This document shows positions 1-6,312 of a DNA stretch of 6,868 nucleotides, piece by piece. This DNA is from Methanobacteriota archaeon (lineage in GTDB: Archaea > Thermoplasmatota > Poseidoniia > MGIII > CG-Epi1), in the NCBI GenBank assembly GCA_002724775.1, contig PBPR01000002.1, positions 5,637-12,504 of the forward strand, given 5' to 3'. The notes under the pieces were generated by a model that was not told where the DNA came from, did not search any database, and saw only the letters and a program-made list of their open reading frames with translations. Within the stretch, counting starts at the first letter, position 1, and the number at the start of each line of letters is the position of its first letter. A program made the translations under genes and the position numbers.

Positions 1-210
1 GATGAATTCATCAACGAGGGTAAAGCTGAAAATTTGATTAAAAAAGTAGATCTTGGCGACGCTCAAAAAGTTTATGAAGAATTAGTTACACCTTGGATGC
101 AAGTTGCAAGAAAATCTGTCTCTGAAATTCCAGATTCGGACTATAAGACTTTACTAGAAGAAGTGCCTCTATCTTTTGCTAACCAACTTATTAGTAAAGA
201 TAAAATTTAG
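1..210 (+). CDS. C-terminal end of a gene, possibly a trans-isoprenyl diphosphate synthase (partial)
   Basis: The reading frame is open from the first base of the window and stops at TAG 208-210, giving the last 69 residues of a protein whose start lies outside. The tail is mostly helical and charged. Its last 40 or so residues (VARKSVSEIPDSDYKTLLEE, then a hydrophobic stretch ending ISKDKI) have the shape of the C-terminus of polyprenyl/geranylgeranyl diphosphate synthases: a helix with A-x-x-x-(A/S), then L/I-P-(D/P)-S, then a final helix ending in a charged R/K-D motif. The catalytic DDxxD motifs would lie upstream and cannot be seen, so this is a weak family assignment. If right, the product would make isoprenoid chains for archaeal lipids or for the quinone that complex I reduces. 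It converges on the nuo operon, and its stop codon overlaps the end of the small minus-strand ORF by 4 bases. No membrane segment is visible. That it is coding is fairly sure; the family is a guess. Confidence 0.6.
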   Translation, partial: DEFINEGKAENLIKKVDLGDAQKVYEELVTPWMQVARKSVSEIPDSDYKTLLEEVPLSFANQLISKDKI

Positions 211-467
211 AAATTTCTCAAATGTCTTCTCGGTGGATTTGATACTTTAATATCATTTTTTATTATAGTATCATCGTCAAGTTTCTTAGACAATCCTGAA
301 TACACAAGAAATGAATTTAGTTTAGAAAACTCTAGACCTTCTTGATGACAAGAATTTTTCATTCTAGACCTGAAAGAATTTTTTTTGTTGATATTAACTC
401 CCTTGGGAGTCTTTCCCTCCCATAATTCCTCGAATTTTAGATATTGTTCACTATTTTTATCAATCAT
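207..467 (-). CDS. Small basic hypothetical protein at the end of the nuo operon
   Basis: This 86-residue ORF is not recognised. It starts at ATG 467-465, sharing ATGA with the TGA stop of nuoN (4-base overlap), an arrangement typical of translational coupling. It stops at TAA 209-207, right where the convergent plus-strand gene ends. It fills what would otherwise be a gap of about 250 bases in a very compact region. The upstream Shine-Dalgarno is weak (AGAGAA about 8 bases before the start). The protein is soluble-looking and lysine/arginine-rich, with no transmembrane segment, no signal peptide and one cysteine (residue 40). It has an acidic DDD patch near residues 64-66 and a basic C-terminal end (PPRRHLRNF). 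Position and overlap argue that it is real and co-transcribed with nuo. Its composition gives no function, and a chance ORF remains possible. A basic cytoplasmic accessory or assembly factor would fit the context, but this is speculation. Confidence 0.5.
   Translation of the reverse strand: MIDKNSEQYLKFEELWEGKTPKGVNINKKNSFRSRMKNSCHQEGLEFSKLNSFLVYSGLSKKLDDDTIIKNDIKVSNPPRRHLRNF
256..261 (+). terminator. Possible oligo-T terminator for the plus-strand gene (nearer)
   Basis: A run of six T lies 45 bases past the stop of the plus-strand gene, at a typical distance for an archaeal T-rich terminator. No hairpin precedes it. In this AT-rich DNA a T6 run is not rare, so this is a weak candidate. Confidence 0.22.
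379..386 (+). terminator. Possible oligo-T terminator for the plus-strand gene
   Basis: A run of eight T on the plus strand lies about 170 bases past the stop of the plus-strand gene. Archaeal transcription often ends at such runs without a hairpin. It lies inside the small minus-strand ORF, where it encodes Lys/Asn codons, so it could equally be a by-product of that coding sequence. Confidence 0.22.
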
Positions 468-1957
468 GCAAATAATTCTCTTGAGGCATCTTCACAAAGA
501 GAATAAAGATCTTGATAAAATAATGGTAAAATAATTACAAGGAATAAAATTACTAAAAACGAGGTATACCTTATTGGGGTTGCAAAAATTACATCTTCCT
601 TGCCTTCGGGCTCATATAGGTACATATATCGAATGACTTTTAGATAATAATACAATGAAAGTGCTGAATTCAAAACACCTGCAACAACTAGTGCAATTAT
701 CCAAGTATCTCCACTTACTCCAGCTTGCAGAACTCCGTAGAATAATAGGAACTTACTGATAAATCCAGCTAAGGGAGGTAGCCCAACTAGCGATAACAAG
801 CAAACTGTCATTGACAAAGCAAGTAATTGTGATCTTTTTGCTAAACCTTTGAACGAACTGATATCATAACCAAGGCCAGCAGCTCCAACACCTGCGACAA
901 TTATGAAAGCACCACCTTTCATAAATGCATGAACCATTGTATGAGCTATCGCTCCAGAAACGGCATCAAGAGTAAGAGCGGGAAATGCTATCAAAATATA
1001 ACCTGCCTGAGCAATAGATGAATATGCAAGCATTCTTCCAATATCCTTTTGCGAAAGTGCTGCCAAATTACCAATAGTCATCGAAACGAGGGCAATTATC
1101 CCTAAGACTAGACTCCATTCATCAGAGAATGGTTCAAGAGTAAAAATAAATACTTTGAAAAGAGCTACGAAACCCATTGCTTTACTAGCTGCTGCAAGCA
1201 GTGCAGTAACAGGAGTTGGGGCTCCTTCGTATACATCAGGTGCCCAAGCATGGAAGGGAACTACGGCTATCTTGAAACCTAAGCCTGCAATAATAAATAA
1301 ACTTGATATGAATATTAATTCGTTGAAATCACCATCGATTACCCCGTTATCAATACCAGTTAAGAAAGCATTAACACCTTCAAACGTTACAGAACCGGTC
1401 AAAGCGTAAAGAAGCGAGATTCCGTAAAGAGTTAAAGCAGACGAAAATGCACCGATAAGTAGATATTTTGCACCGGCTTCTGTTGACTTATCGTCTGTTT
1501 TTCTAAATGCTACTAAACCGTAGCTACTGAATGCAGACAATTCAATTCCAACAAAGATTGTTAGGAAGTCATTAGCTGAAGCTGTAATCAACATTCCAAG
1601 AGCGCTTGAAAGAAGTAATACATAATATTCAGCTTGATGAGGCTCATCTTCTTTGAAGTAAGAAGAGCTTATTATTGAAACTGCAAGAGCAGATAGTAAA
1701 AATATTACTTTAAAAAGTTGTGAAAAGTCGTTGATAACAAAATGGTCATAAATAACATATGATGATGAAGACTTATCAAATGAAACGCTATCTGGTGAAT
1801 ACCAGAATAAGATAACTACTAGCAAGCTAACAGCTAAAGATATGTTTGAACATATTGAATAAGATTTAGTGCTGTTTGTAGCAATGTATATTGCAGGAAC
1901 AGCTAAAATACTAGCAATTAGTATTAATTCAGGCAGAAATAAAATAGTTGAATCCAT
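464..1957 (-). CDS. nuoN: Complex I membrane subunit NuoN (antiporter-like, ND2 homologue)
   Basis: NuoN is one of the three Mrp antiporter-like proton channels in the membrane arm of complex I and couples quinone reduction in the peripheral arm to proton translocation. The 497-residue product is close to the usual family length (about 485 in E. coli) and is hydrophobic throughout, with about 14 membrane helices. Conserved ion-path residues are visible: TM5 Glu139 in VGIELSAFSSYG, TM7 Lys229 in GFKIAVVPFHAW followed by the APDVYEGAPTPV signature, TM8 Lys259 in AAASKAMGF, and TM12 Lys402 in AGFISKF. His343 and Lys347 also lie in the conserved HAFMKGGAF stretch. Nothing essential appears to be missing. 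The ATG start shares one base with the nuoM stop (TAATG) and has a GGGGGT Shine-Dalgarno 6 bases upstream (1964-1969). Its own stop overlaps the next small ORF. The C-terminus is ordinary. Confidence 0.96.
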   Translation of the reverse strand: MDSTILFLPELILIASILAVPAIYIATNSTKSYSICSNISLAVSLLVVILFWYSPDSVSFDKSSSSYVIYDHFVINDFSQLFKVIFLLSALAVSIISSSYFKEDEPHQAEYYVLLLSSALGMLITASANDFLTIFVGIELSAFSSYGLVAFRKTDDKSTEAGAKYLLIGAFSSALTLYGISLLYALTGSVTFEGVNAFLTGIDNGVIDGDFNELIFISSLFIIAGLGFKIAVVPFHAWAPDVYEGAPTPVTALLAAASKAMGFVALFKVFIFTLEPFSDEWSLVLGIIALVSMTIGNLAALSQKDIGRMLAYSSIAQAGYILIAFPALTLDAVSGAIAHTMVHAFMKGGAFIIVAGVGAAGLGYDISSFKGLAKRSQLLALSMTVCLLSLVGLPPLAGFISKFLLFYGVLQAGVSGDTWIIALVVAGVLNSALSLYYYLKVIRYMYLYEPEGKEDVIFATPIRYTSFLVILFLVIILPLFYQDLYSLCEDASRELFA

Positions 1958-3834
1958 TAGAGTACCCCCATGAAATCTAAAATGTCATATGATGCAACTG
2001 TAATTGGATCCATGAGATAATGTGGGAAAATTCCAAAAAATGCTGCAATAGCTATCAAAATAAACATAGGGTACATTTCGTACCAAGGAGCTTCGTGGAC
2101 TTTTTCCATATCTACTTCTTCATTTTCAGCGCCAAAAATAGCTCTTTGAAGAGCCCAGAGATGATAACCTGCAGTAATTACCATACCAAATATTGGTAAC
2201 AGGAGTAAGTATCCGTGAGACTCAAAGAAAGCAATAAAGACAGACAGCTCAGAAACAAATACAGCCATTCCTGGAACTCCCAAACTTCCCATGAATATTA
2301 CAACAAACAAACCTGTAGTCGTTGGTTGACTTTGAGCTATACCACCAAGTTTGGGAATCTCTCTTGTTCCAAGTTGATGCAATAATACACCAGCAACCAT
2401 GAACATTGCTGGACTTAAAATACCATGAGCAAACATCATGAATACTGCACCAGCAAAACCTAGTTCAGTCATTGTAGCTACACCCAATAGTGCAACGCCC
2501 ATATGAGAAACACTAGAGTACGCTACTAACTTTTTGAGATCTGTTTGTCCCAAACTTAGAACTGCTCCGTATAAAATAGAGATAATAGCCAATGCGACCA
2601 TTAAAGGAACGAAAACTTCAGCTCCAATAGGTAGAGGAGGTAAAGCAGCTCTCATTAGTCCGTAAAGACCCATTTTAAGCATAACACCTGCAAGGAGTAT
2701 GGAACCTGCTGTAGGAGCTTGAACGTGTGCATCCGGTAGCCAAGTATGCCACGGAACTGAAGGGATTTTAACTGCAAACCCGATAAACAGTGCTGCAAAA
2801 ACCCAAATCTGAAATTCTCTTGAAAATCCAGAACTATTATTAGCAATATCTATCATTGAGAATGAATTTACGCCTGCTTCGAAATAGAGTGCCATAAAGC
2901 CTACTAGCATTATGACTGACGCAGTAAAAGTATAAATGAAAAACTTAATGGATGCATAACGCCTGTTATCACCTCCCCATATTGCAATAAGGAAGAACAT
3001 AGGTATCAAAACAACTTCCCAAAATATATAGAAAACAAAATAATCTAGCGTAATGAAAACTCCGTACAAAGCAGTCTGCATAACCAATAATAAAGAGAAA
3101 AACAAGGCTGGCTTTTCTTTTTCATGCCAAGAAAATACCACCGTCAAAGGACCAATAATTCCTGTTAACAATACTAAAGGACTACTTAGGCCATCTACTC
3201 CCAGTAATAGAGAGACACCTAAATTCGGAGCCCACTCATATTCTTCCATTAGTCTAAAACCGCTACCAGAACCGGAGCGTACAAAAACAATCAAAGATAT
3301 GATGAAAGTGAATAATGTTGTAGCTAATGCAATGTATTTGTGAGCTTCAGGACTGTTCCTAAAGGCAAAACACCAAATTGCACCGATTAAAGGAAATACT
3401 AACAAATATGATAACCAAGGAAAACTACCAAATTCCATTGTCATATCTGGTCTACTCTCAATAGTTATTTGGCCTCTCATTTGAAGACCTGCATGAGGCT
3501 CACAAATGTAATACAATACTCCTTCCTCTTGAGTGTATGTTGAGTTTAAAACCCAGGTTACACCATCTACAGGTTCACCTGAATAAAAAAAGACAATATC
3601 GCCATTAGCAACATACAGATTGGAAGTTGCAGACTCAACCTGAGCAACATTATGAGGTTGACCAGGGGTCCAAACAAACGTAACATTGTCTCCTGGAGCA
3701 ATAACAAGATTGGCATCACTAAAGACATATGGATTGTCTTCCGTTCCGACATAAACGATATGTTCTTCAGCTGAAGCAAAACCAGATAACAATAATATGA
3801 AACAGAATACTGCAGACAGTCTAAATTGAATCAA
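1957..3834 (-). CDS. nuoM: Cupredoxin-NuoM fusion: secreted blue-copper domain on complex I subunit NuoM
   Basis: This is a 625-residue fusion, counted from TTG 3834-3832. Residues 1-22 form a Sec-type signal peptide (hydrophobic core AVFCFILLLSG, cleavage expected after ASA). Residues 23-127 form a cupredoxin domain of the plastocyanin/halocyanin type. The type-1 copper ligands are His61 (GQPHNV), Cys111, His114 and Met119, in C-x2-H-x4-M spacing exactly as in plastocyanin. From about residue 131 a normal NuoM core follows, of ordinary length (E. coli NuoM is 509). It has TM5 Glu273 (FWEVVLIPMFFL), TM7 Lys356 (FAVKIPSVPWHTWLPDAHVQ), TM8 Lys387 and TM12 Glu529 (FVSELSVF). The core should pump protons; the copper domain should face outside and could carry electrons. 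Start choice: TTG overlaps the nuoL stop as TTGA and has GGGGTGG 5 bases upstream. A GTG at 3843-3841 would add three residues but lies inside that Shine-Dalgarno. The frame is unbroken across the junction. Confidence 0.95.
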   Translation of the reverse strand: MIQFRLSAVFCFILLLSGFASAEEHIVYVGTEDNPYVFSDANLVIAPGDNVTFVWTPGQPHNVAQVESATSNLYVANGDIVFFYSGEPVDGVTWVLNSTYTQEEGVLYYICEPHAGLQMRGQITIESRPDMTMEFGSFPWLSYLLVFPLIGAIWCFAFRNSPEAHKYIALATTLFTFIISLIVFVRSGSGSGFRLMEEYEWAPNLGVSLLLGVDGLSSPLVLLTGIIGPLTVVFSWHEKEKPALFFSLLLVMQTALYGVFITLDYFVFYIFWEVVLIPMFFLIAIWGGDNRRYASIKFFIYTFTASVIMLVGFMALYFEAGVNSFSMIDIANNSSGFSREFQIWVFAALFIGFAVKIPSVPWHTWLPDAHVQAPTAGSILLAGVMLKMGLYGLMRAALPPLPIGAEVFVPLMVALAIISILYGAVLSLGQTDLKKLVAYSSVSHMGVALLGVATMTELGFAGAVFMMFAHGILSPAMFMVAGVLLHQLGTREIPKLGGIAQSQPTTTGLFVVIFMGSLGVPGMAVFVSELSVFIAFFESHGYLLLLPIFGMVITAGYHLWALQRAIFGAENEEVDMEKVHEAPWYEMYPMFILIAIAAFFGIFPHYLMDPITVASYDILDFMGVL

Positions 3835-6008
3835 ATCGACCACCCCATAATAGGCATAACAATTCTGGTAAGTAAAACAAGGGCGCCTAAACCGCCTACT
3901 GTCAAAGAAGCATAATGACCAGTGAAACCTGTAGTTAAATTTCTTGCATTATTACTGAAATCTAATGATAATGAGGCTATTTTGTTAACAATCCCATCAA
4001 TGATGTTACGATCGAACCAGTCAGAAATTTGCGCAAAAGTATCCCAAGTTCTCATTCCAAACCAATTAAATAAATCAGACATGTAGAGCCTGTTTGAAAG
4101 AAAAGTATGTGTAATCTTGAATATCCAAACATCTCTAACAAAATCGGTTGAGAAAGCAGAATTGCCATCAGGTCCACGCTTGTAAAAAATTATTCCAAAG
4201 AAAATTCCAGTAAGGCCCACGGTTACAGAAAGATATGTTAAAGAGGAAGACAATATGTGATCAATAATACTCCATTGTATCATTCCATGTGCTTCGTATG
4301 GCTCACCGTAGTAAACGTGTGAACTAAAACCACCTCCGATAACTAAAGTCAAACCAGAGAAAACAGCAAGCACTGAAAGAACCATCAATGGTAGCGTCAT
4401 AACTAAGGGAGCTTCATGAGCATGAGATTCAACTTTTTTGTCCTCAACTACCCAATTACCTGTCTCTGAATGGTCGCTTGAAGATATAACACTGGTAACA
4501 ATTCTATCAGAAGGACCACTAAACGTCATCATCCACATTCTGGTCATGTAAAAAGCTGTCATTCCTGCCGTAAGCAAAGCCATGAACCACAAGGCTCCAA
4601 AAATTCCCTCATATTCAGCATTGCTGTTAACAGCAACTAATATTTCATCTTTAGACCAGAATCCAGAGAAAAATGGAACTCCAGCAATAGAAAGTACACC
4701 GAGACCCATTGTAATTGAAGTAATTGGCATCTCTTTTCTTAGCCCTCCCATCTCTCTCATATCTTGCGTATGAACTGCGTGTATTACTGCACCAGAACCT
4801 AAAAACAACAATGCCTTGAAAAATGCGTGGTTCATCAAGTGAAACAATCCAGCCATATAACCAAGAGAATATCCTGGATCAAGACCCGAATCTACCGAAT
4901 GCCAGTATGCCCAGGCTCCGGCACCTAATGCTAAGAACATGTATCCAAGTTGAGAAATAGTTGAATATGCTAAAACTCTCTTAATGTCATTCATTACCAT
5001 TGCCATACTAGCCGCAACAAGAGCTGTTAAACCTCCTGTAAATGCAATGTAAATTGCAGTATCAGGACTATGAACGATTAGAGGAAAAGCTCTAGCTACT
5101 AAGAAAACACCTGCTTTGACCATCGTTGCTGCATGTATCAAGGCGGAAACTGTGGTTGGACCTTCCATAGCATCGGGAAGCCAAACATGAAGTGGAAACT
5201 GTGCAGATTTACCAACTGAACCACCAAACAAACACAGAGTAGCCCACTTAACTTCCTCAAGATTATCCATTAAAATTTGAGGGTCTGCAAATAACTCAGA
5301 GTATCTAAGAGTTCCAAAAGTATTATACAGAATAACAAGACCTAAAAGTAAGAAAACGTCCCCAACTCTTGTTACAAGAAAAGCTTTTTTGGCTGCTGAA
5401 GCTGCAGACGGTTTTTCGTACCAAAATCCAATTAATAGATATGAACAAACACCCATTAATTCCCAGAAAATAAACATCAATAGGAACGAATTGGCAACAA
5501 CTAGCCCATACATTGCTGCAATGAATAAAGATATTTCAGCAAAGTATCTAACTCTTCGATTGCCCTGATCATCCATATAACTAATGGAAAAAAGAACGAC
5601 CAAGTAAGAAACAATACCAACGACTAGAAGTAGTAAACCTGCTAAAGAATCGATGTAAGTACCAAACTCAAAAGAATATGTAGAACCACTAAACCAAACT
5701 CTTGTTGATTCAATATACGAACCTCTTGCAGTACCGTTAACAAACAAATCGTAAGCGATGGCAAGAGAAAATACAGATGAAAAACTAACTCCGAAGAGTG
5801 CAATGGAACCTCCTTTTTCAGAATCTTGGAGACCAAATAATAAAATTAAAGCGAACGAAACTAGTGGGAATACCGGAATCATCCATGAATAATGAACAGG
5901 AGATTCAGAAGAAGACATTAGCAAATATGCTAAAAGTAGAATAGCAAGAACAAGAAATAATCCGATTTTATTTAATAAAACTCTAGGAATTCCTTTAGTT
6001 TCACCCAA
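3831..6008 (-). CDS. nuoL: Complex I membrane subunit NuoL (antiporter-like, ND5 homologue) with extra N-terminal helix
   Basis: NuoL is the most distal antiporter-like subunit of the complex I membrane arm and carries the long lateral helix. The product is 725 residues (E. coli NuoL is 613). Key residues are present: TM5 Glu183 in FIFWELMGVCSYLLIGFW, TM7 Lys267 in SVGKSAQFPLHVWLPDAMEG, His292 in SALIHAATMV, Lys343 in DIKRVLAYSTISQLGYM and TM12 Lys398 in HAFFKALLF. The C-terminal 145 residues contain the expected last helices and an amphipathic stretch (about 640-690) matching helix HL. Residues 1-40 are an addition: a basic start (K5, R9, K14) and a hydrophobic helix at about 16-31 before the usual TM1. 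A polar loop at about 498-535 is also enlarged. The start is TTG 6008-6006, chosen because GAGGTGG sits 4 bases upstream; the nuoK stop is 1 base away. The next in-frame Met is at residue 31, inside the helix. Confidence 0.95.
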   Translation of the reverse strand: MGETKGIPRVLLNKIGLFLVLAILLLAYLLMSSSESPVHYSWMIPVFPLVSFALILLFGLQDSEKGGSIALFGVSFSSVFSLAIAYDLFVNGTARGSYIESTRVWFSGSTYSFEFGTYIDSLAGLLLLVVGIVSYLVVLFSISYMDDQGNRRVRYFAEISLFIAAMYGLVVANSFLLMFIFWELMGVCSYLLIGFWYEKPSAASAAKKAFLVTRVGDVFLLLGLVILYNTFGTLRYSELFADPQILMDNLEEVKWATLCLFGGSVGKSAQFPLHVWLPDAMEGPTTVSALIHAATMVKAGVFLVARAFPLIVHSPDTAIYIAFTGGLTALVAASMAMVMNDIKRVLAYSTISQLGYMFLALGAGAWAYWHSVDSGLDPGYSLGYMAGLFHLMNHAFFKALLFLGSGAVIHAVHTQDMREMGGLRKEMPITSITMGLGVLSIAGVPFFSGFWSKDEILVAVNSNAEYEGIFGALWFMALLTAGMTAFYMTRMWMMTFSGPSDRIVTSVISSSDHSETGNWVVEDKKVESHAHEAPLVMTLPLMVLSVLAVFSGLTLVIGGGFSSHVYYGEPYEAHGMIQWSIIDHILSSSLTYLSVTVGLTGIFFGIIFYKRGPDGNSAFSTDFVRDVWIFKITHTFLSNRLYMSDLFNWFGMRTWDTFAQISDWFDRNIIDGIVNKIASLSLDFSNNARNLTTGFTGHYASLTVGGLGALVLLTRIVMPIMGWSI
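3840..3846 (-). promoter_or_regulatory. Shine-Dalgarno site of nuoM, favouring TTG over GTG
   Basis: GGGGTGG lies 5 bases before TTG 3834-3832, the same layout as for nuoL. The competing GTG at 3843-3841 is part of this motif and has no comparable site of its own upstream. TTG also forms a TTGA overlap with the nuoL stop. Confidence 0.55.
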
Positions 6009-6009
6009 A

Positions 6010-6312
6010 TTACCACCTCAACCTATTTAGTAAGTCAAGTTCGATAGTATCTCTCTGCTTGAAAAGACTCAAAAGAATTGCAAGACCTATAGCAACCTCA
6101 GCAGCGGCAATGGTCGTTATGAACAAAGCTACAATTTGACCTGTTAAATCATGGTAGTAAGTTGAAAAGGCCACAAAATTAACATTAGCAGCAGTCAACA
6201 TTATCTCAACAGACATTAAAACAACAATAGAATTTTCGTTACGTATTACGCCGTAGGCACCAATGAGTAATAAAAGCGAAGAAAATACAATAAAGTGAAT
6301 AGGATCAATCAT
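6010..6312 (-). CDS. nuoK: Complex I membrane subunit NuoK (ND4L homologue)
   Basis: NuoK is the small three-helix subunit between NuoJ and NuoN that links the quinone site to the antiporter-like channels. From ATG 6312-6310 the product is exactly 100 residues, the standard length. It has three membrane helices, with the essential glutamates Glu36 (LMSVEIMLTAANVNF) and Glu72 (AAAEVAIGLAILL) at the same numbers as in E. coli NuoK. The frame is open further upstream to 6354, which would add 14 residues (ending GRKK) that overlap nuoJ. That longer start is rejected, because GGGAGG lies 6 bases before ATG 6312 and the shorter protein aligns with the family start. The gene overlaps the end of nuoJ by 8 bases and is followed after 1 base by the nuoL TTG start, so the three genes should be translated in a coupled way. 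Confidence 0.95.
   Translation of the reverse strand: MIDPIHFIVFSSLLLLIGAYGVIRNENSIVVLMSVEIMLTAANVNFVAFSTYYHDLTGQIVALFITTIAAAEVAIGLAILLSLFKQRDTIELDLLNRLRW
6013..6019 (-). promoter_or_regulatory. Shine-Dalgarno site of nuoL, deciding a TTG start
   Basis: GAGGTGG, close to the full anti-SD complement GGAGGTG, lies within the last codons of nuoK and 4 bases before TTG 6008-6006. It supports a TTG start for nuoL, since no ATG is available until residue 31. Confidence 0.75.

Noticed and set aside
40..45. A6 run (T6 on the minus strand) as a terminator of the nuo operon
   Set aside because: It lies inside the plus-strand coding sequence as lysine codons; one six-base run in AT-rich DNA is too weak to call.
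1155..1409. 84-codon plus-strand ORF
   Set aside because: It lies wholly antisense to conserved nuoN codons, including the Lys229 and Lys259 region. No Shine-Dalgarno or recognisable product.
2655..2846. 63-codon minus-strand ORF
   Set aside because: Alternative frame within the NuoM core around Lys356/Lys387; no independent support.
3053..3343. 96-codon plus-strand ORF
   Set aside because: Antisense to the NuoM core; its composition is that of a shadow frame, with no start signal.
3567..3779. 70-codon minus-strand ORF in another frame across the cupredoxin domain
   Set aside because: I considered whether it signalled a frameshift in the fusion, but the main frame is continuous and holds all copper ligands, so this is a shadow.
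4582..4773. 63-codon plus-strand ORF
   Set aside because: Antisense to conserved NuoL sequence; short and without a ribosome site.
5642..5836. 64-codon minus-strand ORF
   Set aside because: Alternative frame within NuoL; hydrophobic only because the overlapping membrane protein is.
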